From Schistosoma mansoni (Eukaryota > Platyhelminthes > Trematoda > Strigeidida > Schistosomatidae), in contig NC_031502.1 of assembly GCF_000237925.1 (NCBI RefSeq), positions 35,331,299 to 35,395,298 of the forward strand: a DNA stretch of 64,000 nt, read 5' to 3'. Below the pieces are notes generated by a model. That model did no database searches and was not told the DNA's origin. It saw only the letters and a program-made list of their open reading frames with translations. Both the position numbers and the translations under genes were made by a program. The stretch's first letter is position 1, and every line of letters begins with the position of its first letter. Below are positions 11,776 through 23,195 of this stretch, piece by piece.

Positions 11776-14700
11776 TAGGCCTGGGTTTAGGTTCCTTCTC
11801 GGATTTGACAATGAAGGGTTATGATGTACTCAAAAAGTGTGATTATGTGTACCTTGATAGTTATACTTCCATATTCTCTGAGGAAGGGTTCAAAACATTG
11901 GATATCGATGGGAAATGCATACTTCCAGCCGATCGAGAATTCGTGGAGCAAAGCAGTGAAATTATAGATCGAGCGAAAAACCATGACGTCGCGTTTCTGG
12001 TCGTGGGTGATCCTTTGGGAGCAACTACACACAGTGGTTAGTGGATAAGTGCTAATATTTTTCAGATATTATATTGAGAGCTGTAGAAAAAAATATATCT
12101 TATCAAATTATTCACAATGCGTCAGTTATAACTGCAGTCGGTTGTTGTGGCTTGCAGCTTTATAACTTTGGTGCGACTGTATCAATTCCTTTGTGGGATG
12201 AATTCGGTCATCCGGAAAGCTTCTATGACAAAATAATAATGAATATGAAAAGCGGATTTCACACTCTATGTTTGCTGGATATCAAGGTAAAGCAACTCTA
12301 TTTGCATGTAATACTCACTTCTTAACTGCATGTCAGATACTCAAGATTTTTTCACTGAATTTCAAAATTAATGACTTTTTTGTAATTCATCCCAAATGAA
12401 ATAGATCGATTTCGTTATTAATCCATCTGACAGATATCTGTCTCAATAATTACGTAGGTTAACATGAATTCACGATGTTCTTCTTGACCCTCCACATTTG
12501 TTCTAAACAGATTTTTGGGAAGCTCACTTCCTGCAGTTTTGGTGAACCTAGCTATCTCGCAACACTAAAAGTTAAGCACTTTGTTGTTAGCCTATGGTGT
12601 TTGCATGATGCTTTTTGGATCATTTGAAGTGAGGTATGAACCAGTATCTCACTTCTTTTTGATGACTTCACTTTTGTCCAAAATAAACGACGAATAGTGG
12701 TTAAGGAACTGAGCTTTTTACATTTATATTTATTAGTCGAACGCAAACATTCGTACAAAGGGGCTACCAATTACGTAGTACATGTAGTAATAATAATACG
12801 AAGAGCAGTTAATTTAGGAAACAGACAACCAGAAAGGGTTCTTACAGTTCGAGAAGTCACTCACTTTTATGAAGTTATAGCAGGATCACCACTGGCTTCT
12901 ATTTTAAGCCATTTCTGATAGTCTCAAGCCATTGTGTTGCACCATCTCTAAGACCTCAACCAGGAAGTCGCGAAGGACCAATGAAAGCCAGTTCTGTACA
13001 GCTTCTTTTCATACCAATTAGCTGACACCAATCCATTTAGGGCGATTAATTTTTTGGCTACTAAGATGTGAGATAAGATTGGAACAAACAAGTGAACGAT
13101 TAGAGTCCAGATAAGTACTTCAAAAGAAGTGACAGTCTTGTATTCAACCACACCAGCGGTTGCTGATCGCAATTAGATTAGTCTGAGTCCAGGTTTGAGA
13201 TGCAAAGGGAGGACTCCAGGGACCACATCGGCGATAACTGTGACGTTAATTAGCACTAGCAAAAAATATGTAGTCTCGCCAAAGTTGCAGTAGACAGCTG
13301 CCGTTATCTGACCTGCGACCAACAAGTACTAATTGGATACCTAAACGACTCTTCTGTATCTAAACGCCCAAACTGTCCATTTAAGTCCGGCAAGTACTAC
13401 AATATCTGACAAACACTTGTAAAATTAAACTTGACTATTGTTAGATCACATCCTCATCCGAGATGCAATCTGTCGAAGCGTTGACGAAAAAACTGCTTCT
13501 TACACCGATCTCTCACTTTAAGACCAGTTTTGCTGTGCTTGTGATACCTAATCTCTCTGGGTTGAGGATGTTAGACGACTTTGTGTTTGATCGTCGTTGT
13601 CTTCAAAGTGTTGCTGACATCTAGTGGCAACACCTTGTTAGTAATGAAGATGTCCGGCAGCATGTGCTCTGACACAGCTACGATAATTTAAGTAGTGTCA
13701 CCATCTTGAAGCACCGACGAATGTCGTCTGAGCGAATTCCGAACCGTGCGTTATTTGCCGATCCCGAGACTGATTGGAAAACGCGAAGAAGTAAGCAATG
13801 CAAGACGTGGTGTCGTGGTATGAAAGAAAGCTTTACAAAACTGGCTTTCATTGGTCCCTCGCGACTTCCTGGTTGAGGTCTTAGAGATGGTGCAACACAA
13901 TGGCTTGAGACTATCAGAAATGGCTTAAAATAGAAGCCAGTGGTGATCCTGCTATAACTTCATAAAAGTGAGTGACTTCTCGAACTGTAAGAACCCTTTC
14001 TGGCTGTCTGTTTCCTAAATTAACTGCTCTTCCTATTATCATTTCACTGTCTTACATTAATTTCCGTTCATTGTTGTTTTTTATCACACTCACCTTCCAT
14101 TCTCTATTTCTTCACAACCTCCTTTTTATTGTGTGGCGCATACACAGTTGATACTCCTTTGTGCCAATGTTTGCGTTCAAACAAATAAATAGACAGTCGA
14201 CGTCAGCCACTTTGTACCGACTCACGATACATAGACCGACCTCTTTTCTCCACTTATTCCCTAAAATCTCTTTGTGAATAAGTATCTGTTGTTTCTTGTC
14301 CAAATCAACTATTTGAACTTATTAAGGAATCAGGTATTAAAGATTAGGCTGTCGCTGAATTTATCAAGGAGAAAGACGGCACTATCGTTCACTCACACTC
14401 CAGGGGATTGAGCTGCTGGGCAGAACAACTTGGGGAACATTCCACCTGACCTTTACACAGCACCTCTACGCAGCCTGGATGAAAACTTGGTACGAGTCTC
14501 CCAACTCTTAGTGAATTCGAAAAAATGCTATAAGCAATTCAAGTGGTAGGGGGAAGCAGGTCTTGATGAGATAACACAGGATTTTTAAGCATAGTGATAA
14601 AGTTCTTGCAGTTATACTAACTGAGATTCCAACCAGCATCTGGAAACTGAATGTTACCCCCATCGGACTGGTCTCGACCGCTGACCGTCCCAGTCTATAA

Positions 14701-17350
14701 AAACAGGAATTCTCTTGAGTCAGTCACAAGGGGGTTCGTTTGACTAACATAGTTTCGAAAATACTTTGACGCCAAACTACAGCTCATGATGAGCAAACCC
14801 AAGGGAAACAGGCTGGTTTCAGAACTAGACGTGGATGTGCAAAACAAATATTCACCCTTCAGCAGATTTTGGGACATACACATGCTTTTCGACGTCAGAA
14901 TGTAGTTATATCCCCTGACCCTTATGCGTGGTTAAACTCCGTTGGTCGCCGGGTTCTGTGGCAGTGTATGTCGTTGAAAAGCGTACCAGAAAAGTGGATT
15001 AACTCGAACACTACTAGTCGAGTTACAGCTAATGATGAACTGACATCGTGATCGACTTCCTCAAGTGGTGCCAGTCAGGGTTGTCCACTTTCTCAATCTT
15101 AATTTAACATGGTCTTAAGCACTTTTTAAGAGATAACGCTCTAGTCGTCCGACTTTTCAAGGGTTGATCTACCAGATCCATTTGATTCAAGATACGCGTA
15201 TAATGTAGCTCGGTCTGACAAAGGTGCTGAAAAATCCAGCCTTATGATCAACTTAAGCATATATACAGACGTGTTAAAGACGGAATTCCCCCTCTTCCAA
15301 TGCATAATGCTGTTTCATGAATGGCCTGCGACATCTGAATTAACGATAGAGAGTGTAGCAGTTGAGCGTGTTGATCGCATCTTTTTTCTTTAAAGTCTGA
15401 TGTCTGAGGAAGTCTGCCTAATTGCGTCACCTGTTGTGTAGGTGAGATATCCATCTGCTAACGAAAGGACGAATTAGCTGCACAACAGTACGTCCTGTGT
15501 GTAACATGGCCATTAGGAATGGAGAATACTAGTAGGCTACTGCCGTACAATCACAGATGTCCTCGAACCAATGAGTCAGCAATGTCTGAGCAAAAGAGTC
15601 ACAACCGACTAAGTAGTAAATCTTTATTAACTGCGGTGTTTAGGACATGTGACGTATGCCAAACCACCGTCTATCTCAACAGGCGATTCGTGTGATGTGA
15701 ACAAAGCTAGGGTCGGTAAATCAAAACATGGCATCGACCCATAAAGTCGTTGAAAGTTGGTTTGAGTCATGTCCATCGGTGTAGACTAATCTGACTAGTG
15801 TCTGCGTGATCATCGTAACCAATTATACATCAAATGAAACGGCTCAAAATCCTTCGTAACAACGCATATACACTCAATTTTTGTCCTCTCGGAATTGCTA
15901 AGTTTCTTGATTCTCCACAAAATTTTCACACCACTAATTTATATGTTTTCGAACCGTGCATCCGACACCTCATGTTTCTTACCCTCAATAATAATGTTGC
16001 TACCTCTATTACTCGGGATCAATTTTTACAATTTTGTCTAATTGTGCGAATGCGGTATGACAGCTTGAACCGATGCATACACGTACCGAGTTCTACGTTA
16101 CTGACTGACTGAAGTCTCTCATTCAGAAAACTAACATTTATTTATTGCATCCAAGTCAACATCTACAAACGACACAACCTAAGAAAACGAATAAATCAAA
16201 AACCCTGATACAATCTACTTGGCTCTCCTTAAATGCATTATATCTTCTTCACTTCGGTGCTTGACAAGATTTATTTGAACGCACAGTGCAACCGATGTTA
16301 TTGTTGAGAACATATGACCTCACCACGAAACGTACCCGTAACTGCACACGAGACCAAGTTGGTCACTTTCAAATCCACCACGAAACGTCCTAAGTTGGTA
16401 TTTTATCTAAATATAAATAATGCGACAATACAAAGTGTGTATATGACAAACAACAGGTTGATAAATTACCGAAGACTAATTTACTTGATCCTGGGAGAGG
16501 CACACTTAGAATTTATTTGAATGTTGACCATGGATTTTTTCTGAGTGCATACTGTCCCAAACCTGAAAGACTCATAAGTGTCGTGACCAAGCCAAGTTCA
16601 AGTCTACCAGATAAAGTGATCAGTCTCGTGAGTAGTTCTGCATTCTGATTGTGTGAATTACGCCCCTACGATTATCAACACGTTTAAATCCTGAACACTG
16701 ACTCGAGCCACGGACAGCATTGATGTGACACTTTCGTTGTTAAACAAGGAACTTGTGGCCAAATTTTACTTGCATCACATTTATGATTCAGTGTCATACG
16801 TTTATGCTACTTCATTTTACACATTAAATTGAGCGATATTTCTTTACTTCCTTAGGTAAAAGAGCGTTCTTTGGAAAACATCCTACGTGACCGCAAAGTC
16901 TACGAACCATCTCGCTTTATGTCTTGTTGTGAAGCTGTACACCAAATAGTGGACGTCAGTAATAGGAAAGCAGAGGATCAGCAGAGCAGAGAAAATGCAG
17001 TTATTACGAAGTCCTGTATTGTAATTTGCTTATCCCGATTAGGATGTGATAACCAGAAAATCGTTGTCTCAACAATAAGTGATATCAATGAAGCCTACTT
17101 AAACCCAGAAAAAAATGGTCTCAACTTTGGAGACCCACCGCATTGTATGATCATACCTGGGATAATCCACGAGCTGGAGTCAATATTTCTGGTTGCTCGA
17201 TACCGAAACGATGTCGACAGTCAAATATTTCTGCCCATATTTTACACTACACAAGGAAATTCGGAAAACGTCCTCCAAATTTGTCAGGACACCATACACC
17301 TACACAACGAAACAGTCCGCATCATGCAACCTACGCTTGACCACACTTAG
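11763..17350 (+). CDS. DPH5: Diphthine synthase (three exons)
   Basis: This is the SAM-dependent methyltransferase that methylates the modified histidine of elongation factor 2 during diphthamide synthesis in the cytosol. Exons are 11763-12036, 12066-12286 and 16856-17350, giving 329 residues (animal relatives are about 285). The chosen ATG gives MLYLVGLGLGS, the family N-terminus. Further hallmarks are VAFLVVGDPLGATTHSD (residues ~81-93, across the first splice), IHNASVITAVGCCGLQLYNF, HTLCLLDIKVKERSLENIL across the second splice, and SRLGCDNQKIVVSTI near the C-terminus. Splice phases agree (1, then 0) and both introns are GT-AG. Intron 1 is 29 bases and intron 2 is 4569 bases filled with retroelement remains. 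The extra length is mostly after the conserved PPHCMIIPG block and may be lineage-specific. Confidence 0.95.
12791..13015 (-). repeat. RTE 3'-end copy, left arm of inverted pair
   Basis: The reverse complement of this segment matches 13817-14040 with only a few differences over ~225 bases. Read on the - strand it encodes the RTE C-terminal motif LYRTGFHWSFATSWLRS or, in another frame, the 'RLPGWGLRD--WLE' type tail. The outer flank (12720-12770) carries the same terminal block (cctttgt--gaatgtttgcgttc, then an A/T-rich end) as the right copy, but the spacing between is different. Confidence 0.85.
13560..14195 (+). mobile_element. RTE-like 3' end, right arm of inverted pair
   Basis: The + strand reads VEDVRRLCVFDRRCLQSV at 13562, then TWCRGMKESF, LAFIGPSRLPG, a stop, and GLRDGATQWLETI. 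This order is the C-terminal end of schistosome RTE/SR2-type polyproteins. Stops interrupt it. The 3' tail at 14133-14195 (tgtgtggcgcata ... cctttgtgccaatgtttgcg ... aaataaata) is shared with the SINE-like repeats at 33.0 and 46.7 kb. Segment 13817-14040 is the inverted partner of 12791-13015. All of it lies inside DPH5 intron 2. Confidence 0.8.
14350..15830 (+). pseudogene. Degenerate RTE-like RT in DPH5 intron 2
   Basis: Following the + strand through several frames gives the RT order. A palm segment around 14860-15050 reads LGHTHAFRRQNVVISPDPYAW then RRVLWQCMSLKSVPEKWIN (family: catalytic 'LDLRGAFDSVDRRVLWQCL', here with the first Asp region altered to SPDP). It is followed by SGASQGCPLSQS (family 'GVRQGCPLSP') near 15070. 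The C-terminal parts near 15570-15830 are decayed and end in an RTE-like tail. Stops and frameshifts throughout. Confidence 0.75.
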
Positions 17351-17376
17351 TATTATATACACCACTTCTTTGATAA

Positions 17377-17382
17377 AATAAA
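17377..17382 (+). terminator. DPH5 polyadenylation signal
   Basis: AATAAA 27 bases after the DPH5 stop codon, in an A/T-rich context, is the likely 3'-end signal of the transcript. Confidence 0.7.
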
Positions 17383-18933
17383 AATATATTTCTTTTACTG
17401 TAGCGTTTTGAACTTCTGGTAAATTTGTGCAGAGCGACAGTCGAATAACTAGACCAATGGGCCCCCGCTCGTTCATAAATTGGAAGGCACCACAGACTCT
17501 CATGCACGTAACTCGACGATAATCTCATCTTGACATAACACTAAGAAATTTCTCGTTTGTCAAAGAAAGCTTTCTGAATGTGACCGCAAGTCTCTTCAAA
17601 GCTACACGATATCTGGTAGATCGGTCAACACTTTATAATTAAGCGACCTCGCTCACATTAGTAGGTATATCAGATATCCTTACATTTGTGACCGCAAGTA
17701 TACTTTCTCTGTATTGAGTTACTCCAACCCCATAAACCTTAAAAACCTGTCACAGAATACAAAATCCATCATGATTAGTTTGAAAACTTAGATGTTATGA
17801 ATCCCTACATACTCTTGACAAAGTTGTTTAAAACACTGAAAACGAAGCCTTAACACGAACCACTAGTGAAATATCACGTGCTCATTGATAGAAAAACCGT
17901 AACTGACGCATAGCAAATATATGGAACCTATAACTCGGAGGTCGACCGTTTTATACCTTCCCACTTACACACAAACAACGGAAAGCGGATACGCACTTTA
18001 AGACACGGAAAGAACACATGCTTTGTTGAAGATTATATATTGAATGCTAAGTGTACAGATTCTCGTGAGTTTATTACTTGTAAAAAAACACACCTGGAAA
18101 AACAACTGAAAAAGACTTGCGGGGATTTTAGCTCACTGCATTTGGTTTTCACGCTAAGTTTCGTTCATTAGCTTTGACATTTGAACCGATTATTTAAGCA
18201 ATATACAACAATATAGAGTTATTGTCACGGGGTCTGGACTGAATCTAACTAACCTGTACCAGGAATCCAGGATGTATTATTCTTTTGGCAAAGTGAAGCA
18301 GATAGAAGTGATAACACAAGTCGGCGTTATTGAAAGGCGTTGCACAAATGCTGAGCGAACTATCTCGTTTATGAAGACGACAAAGTCAGGTTCCACAAAG
18401 GGTTCTTTGATGTTAATGAAATATTGAACAACTCGAGTATCAAGTAACGAAATCCTAGTGGCCGCTGAGGTGTTCGGCCACATGACCACTGATTAAGACT
18501 ACGGCACATCTGATTATTTTTGAATGACGTAGTTTCCAGTACACGAAGACTGTGGTTTTCAAAATAAGAACTCTTAAAGAATCGACTATCTGCTGGGACT
18601 GTTCGAAGTGTTTATCAGGCAAGAGTGAAGAGCTCCTTGGACCTAATAGTGTTCACATTAGCTTGGCGTGTTAACACCAGGTTTTTAAGGTGGAAAATTT
18701 TCGATTGTTTTTCAAGATCTGTCAAGGGAACATATCTCGAGGGCATAGAACTGCTTTTACATCGCTCTATATAACTTTATTTGATTGCACTTATCTGCGC
18801 TACCATTCACCATGGACTAACAACTAAACCGGACTAAGTATACTGAAGCTCACTGGCGTTAAATAAAGACTCATCACTGCCTATTTGCGGTATGTACGTT
18901 ACAACACTTTGAAACGGAATCAGTGAATACAAA
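17383..18933. other. No gene recognised
   Basis: Intergenic sequence downstream of DPH5. Only short open frames and no repeat I can name. Confidence 0.45.
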
Positions 18934-19187
18934 ATGGAGGTAGCAAAACGCAAGTGGCAGAGTTGTGTAAAAATTCAGTTGGTAAATCCCTATACACAAA
19001 CGGGCGATCAAAAGCGAAGCATTTCAAGGCCAATCCCAGTAGGAAGACTGACTAGATTTAGGAATGTAATAAACTCACTGCAGTATACTCAATCGGAAGA
19101 GCGCACTTCGGTGGTCTTGAGTGCCGTTAGAAGTAAGAGAGCGATTATCGCTTCCCGGTTACCAGAGGTATCTGAAAAGGAAATTAT
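18934..19187 (+). CDS. Possible unrecognised exon
   Basis: An 85-codon frame begins with ATG after an A-rich context (acaaaATGGAGG) and is followed at 19188 by GTAAGA, a fair splice donor. It could be the first coding exon of a small + strand gene (254 bases, phase 2). The product would be basic and soluble, beginning MEVAKRKWQSCVKIQ and ending near RLPEVSEKEI. I do not recognise a family, and I could not find a convincing next exon before ZNF207. It may be chance. Confidence 0.25.
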
Positions 19188-20252
19188 GTAAGATTTGGTC
19201 CTGGTGACCTGAAGGCGTGACCATTGTGCTCAGGGGACAATCACGCACGACCTTCTTATGTTAGCTCTGCACTTGTTGACACCTTGCCGCTGTAGAGGGA
19301 AATCCGTCGGATAATTCGAAGTGTGCAAATTTCAGTACAGCCTTTTGTAAGCACATCTATTGTGTTTGAGAATGTAGCATCGGCTGTTATGCCGGTTTTC
19401 TGGGGAAAACACTTCACTGCTATCACACCATCTAGGAGAAAATCTCCGGCACGGACTTGCGACGATAGTGAAAGTTTTCTTTTATAACGGACGAGATACC
19501 ACCTTGTTTAATAGGACACAGTGAACCCTTTAGACTTTCTTGCCTAGGGATCAGAATTTAAGAACAAAACCGAAGTCGTGACTGTTTATTTGGTTAATAA
19601 CTGGAATTTCGGTGTATTTTGAACAATCTCCAGCCATTTCACACTAAATTTGACAGTTTAGACGTGCTACTTTTAGAAGTGAACTATCACCTATGATAAG
19701 CTGTGTAGATTTATTCACAAACAAAAACATTAACACGCTGATCTGTGAACCTTTGTTGTAGTTTAAATTTTTAGTCTCTGCGGGTACCATTTCCTTACTC
19801 CCTGGACATGGAATAAAACAATGGCTACTTACCCCTATTCCCTATGGGAAAAACCTACCTTTTAACATCAAGGCATGAATGGCCCTGGAAGTTTTATGGA
19901 TCCTCCGGAATACCCTCGTTTCCGTACGACTACTGTGCTGACCTTTTTTCCCTGGATATTTTCCTATATTTAATCGTAAAAGCACCGCTCACCTTTCTAT
20001 CCAAAACAGAATTTGTCACTGAGGAACCAGTGTACATTGACGATCACATTAAACTGGGCTGTTTAAAACAATGACCTACCAGATATATTTCATTAGTTTG
20101 ACTTACATTGTTTTCAGCACACTTTAAAAGAAAACAAGAAACGCAAAGTAAGTTTGTTTACGATTAACATAGTGAAAGTTAAATGTACAACATATGATCA
20201 GTTAAAGTTCAGATCACAAGCTTTGGATAAACGTACGAACGACTGACTTGCG
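19188..20252. other. No firm gene between candidate exon and ZNF207
   Basis: Holds a 76-codon + strand frame at 19844-20074 without a recognised domain. No repeat identified. The 3' UTR of the - strand ZNF207 gene should lie in the upper part of this interval. Confidence 0.4.
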
Positions 20253-22651
20253 TTAGAACCGTAACTGTGGGATTCCAGCCCAAGGTGTAAGTTGACCAGG
20301 AGCAGGCGCGATTTGAGGTTGCATCGTCGGCAAGCCGAAAGCTATAATTTAAAAAAACAGTGGTTTGAAGAAAGTGACTGAAATTATCGATGAATATCAG
20401 GTCGTAATGAGTTCATATTCATTATATGGGAGACTTACCACGAAACGGAGTACTTCAAAATTTTTAAACGGAAACCAGGTGGATGCAAGACATATCCACA
20501 GATATTGTGAATAAGGAATCGGTAAGTCGAAACCAGTGAATAAATAATAAAACATTCGTATCAAAGCTATGGGAGTTTCTTGGAGATTTGTGTGGTAGAT
20601 AAGCAAACAAATCGAATGTGCTTTGTTCATTAGTTATGTCAGTCAGATACATAAAGCAAAACCTATCACGTGTACATTGATAGCTAAACCTCAGTAACGA
20701 GATAGAACCATTGTAACAGAAGAGACTGGGCATCGAGAGTATGACTAGAAAAAGTATAAACTGATTAGTTCACAAAGACCCGAAACTCAAAATCTGAGGT
20801 AAGACAAAGAGAGAGTGTATTGTGTTGCCTGTTTTCGAGCCATTTCTGTATCCGTTAGGCGCGATATTCATGCCCATTCTAACTATGAAGCCTGAACTTG
20901 CCTATATTGTTTAGATAAATTGTTAGTATCTTTATGAACTAATGTCACGCTTTGATAATGATGCTACGTATGCATATGTAGAGACCAAATCGCGTTGCAC
21001 GGAAGACAATAACTAAGTTTTACTTCGTTAGAAGGCACTGATGCGTCTACTTTTGTTTTGTGAGGTGAACTGATTCAAAAGTATCACACTGGGGAATTTT
21101 TGTGACTAACAGTAATTATTAGAGACGGGATGTATGTAGATGGGTCGGGATTAAACAAAGCAACATTCTCGACTACTCAGAAAACTTATCTCAGTCGCGC
21201 GAAGACAATTGGAATCAATGAGATTGATGTCCAGGAAACAAATCAGAGCTGCCTACTGCGCTTATCTCGAGGTTGGTATTGTTAGCTGGTACAGACAATG
21301 GTACTAATAACCCCAACAAAGGATGATGCAAAATGAATTTGATATTGTCATGAAGGTCCATAAATTACTTTTTGTCGGTGTAATTAATGAAGCTTTTTTG
21401 CACAGAAACTTGTGATGAGCTAACAAGCTTGAATTCCCAGAATTTAACAAACACTTTACACTAATAATTTACGAATCTTTGAGAAAGAGTGACTATTAAA
21501 AGTTCTCCAAAATACTTTAATTAAACCACCTACCAGGAGGAGGAATAAATCCAGGTGTGTAAGCGAACGGCATTGGGACGGAGGCTGGAGGCACAATCGG
21601 AGGATACACAATTTGTGTGGGCTGTGGAGGTATGAAACTTGGAGTCGTTAATCCCAGAGTTATTGGGATAGGGGGAGGTATAATCTTTTTTGCTGCATTT
21701 TCAACAATAGTTTTGTATCGCGGCAACTCAGCTCTTAACTCTTCCTGAAGTCATTAGATGAGGTAAAAGAAAACCAAACTCACCAAAGACAAATCTTCAT
21801 CGGGATGAATTAACTCAATGACTACTCCATTAACTCCTGATGTAGGCTTCGGGACTTTGGACACGTTGGCCCTCATGTTGGACGATGGAGATGAATAGGC
21901 AGGAAAAGTAGCCTTTGGAGTAGACGTGGGGGACTGTACAATAAGTCAATTATAAGCAGTTACCTTTTCGTCATTTGGAGTAGATGGTTGAGGAGGAGCA
22001 GGAGCTGCAGGAGGAGGAGGCGGCGGTGGTGGTGGTACATAGGGTACTGAACTACAGAAATCAATCAGGATTAACGAAGCTTACTTCAAATGTGGAGGCA
22101 TGTTATGAACTAGAAACGTGGAATTAGAATAAAATTTAACTTACGTCCAATATGACCGAAAGGTGCCATAGGAGGACACAAAGACTGCATAAAGGGTAGT
22201 GCCGGATGAATAGGCGGTGGTGGGTAAAACGGGATACTTTCGTCTTCTTTGGCTATTTTCTCTGGTGGCTCGTCTTCACCTTCTAACCCAAATTTCTGCC
22301 TTTCATGTTCGATCATATCTACTTCTGGAATACCAGACATGCCGTATATATCAATGACGGTGCTTGTTCTGTTTGGCAAAGCATTTGGAATCTTATCCAG
22401 CTTCTCTTTATGAACCTGACATTCTAAGTAATGGTGAATGTCTTGACTTACTTGGTTGCAGTGAATCGACAAACCAGGACCTGTGAACAGTTTTCTGTGA
22501 CAATAAGGACATTTGAAGTGTTTCGCTTTTTGATGTTGGATTAGAATCTTTTCATCGTCAAACTCCCGATTGCAATACCTAAGATTGTCAGTATCCTGAA
22601 TCTAACATACCAACACCATGGCTTTAGCTGCTTCCTCTTCTTGCGACCCAT
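20253..22651 (-). CDS. ZNF207: ZNF207/BuGZ-type zinc-finger protein (eight exons)
   Basis: BuGZ is a nuclear and spindle-associated protein that binds and stabilises BUB3 and helps kinetochore-microtubule attachment. Exons on the - strand are 22651-22611, 22578-22452, 22415-22145, 22109-22085, 22051-21964, 21933-21784, 21744-21534 and 20341-20253. They sum to 1002 bases, 333 residues, with every splice phase consistent. The N-terminus [16 protein letters not shown] and two C2H2 fingers (C13...H, then [20 protein letters not shown]) are near-identical to animal BuGZ, followed by the family segment [15 protein letters not shown]. The middle is proline-rich. Residues ~228-243 read [16 protein letters not shown], the GLEBS-type BUB3-binding motif with its paired Glu intact. 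The C-terminal exon is Gln/Pro-rich and ends in RF. Six introns are 30-39 bases and the last is ~1.2 kb. Confidence 0.95.
22085..22109 (-). other. 25-base microexon of ZNF207
   Basis: Flanked by TAG acceptor and GTAAGC donor and required to keep the frame between the GHIG segment (phase 1) and the [10 protein letters not shown] segment (phase 2). Encodes about LHNMPPHLN. Neighbouring introns are 35 and 33 bases. Confidence 0.85.
22416..22451 (-). other. 36-base in-frame intron of ZNF207
   Basis: Starts GTAAGT and ends CAG, and its length is a multiple of three without an in-frame stop. An unspliced reading would simply insert 12 residues ([12 protein letters not shown]) into the conserved IHCNQ-VHKE segment. 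Animal BuGZ proteins lack this insert (IHCMQVHKE), which argues that it is normally removed. Confidence 0.85.
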
Positions 22652-23070
22652 TTTCAACGCAACAACCGAACTGAACTATCCGCCTCGGAACCGGAAGAAC
22701 AGACTACGTAAACAGTCTTCAATTAACAATTCTCAGTCTTCTGAAGTAAGAATAAGATGTTCATCGACCTTTATTATTCCTTGCAGTTTATAACACTGTG
22801 GGGGTTTAGTCTGGTTTTGAATATATCGACAGGTGATGATATTACGTGTTCTGGTCGAGAATTCCGGAAATTCATTACTCGGTATAAGGAGCGGGACTCC
22901 AGTCATAGACGATTTGATCATGGTTTTTGAACTTTCTTAGAGTGTCCTCTCAAATTATAGGTCCTAGGCTGAAGGGGAGGATAAGACATGTTAGTAACAA
23001 GGTCATCGTTCAGTATACGATAATACAATGTTAGACCACCCCGTAATCTGTCTTCATCAGATAGGCCAGA
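22652..23070. other. Region upstream of ZNF207
   Basis: Should contain the ZNF207 5' UTR and promoter. I see no clear TATA box and no other gene. Confidence 0.35.
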
Positions 23071-23074
23071 GAGA

Positions 23075-23195
23075 CTTTTGGATATCCAACTGGTGATTAA
23101 CGGCTACTTAATACGAAAACCATTTTGAGTTGTTACCTTCCTGCCACACAACCACTACCTGACAGCTACCTTTCACTGTGCAAGTAGGGTTGTCG
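23075..23195 (+). mobile_element. Small Ty3/gypsy RT remnant
   Basis: The + strand reads GYPTGD, a stop, RLLNTKTILSCYLPA and TQPLPDSYLSLCK. This resembles the 'CGDYRALN--T-PD-YP-P' block of gypsy RT, also seen at 4120-4190. Short and decayed. Confidence 0.5.

Noticed and set aside
16314-16400. Repeated 'ccacgaaacgt' words
   Set aside because: Only two copies of a short word without the rest of a ribozyme or a repeat unit.
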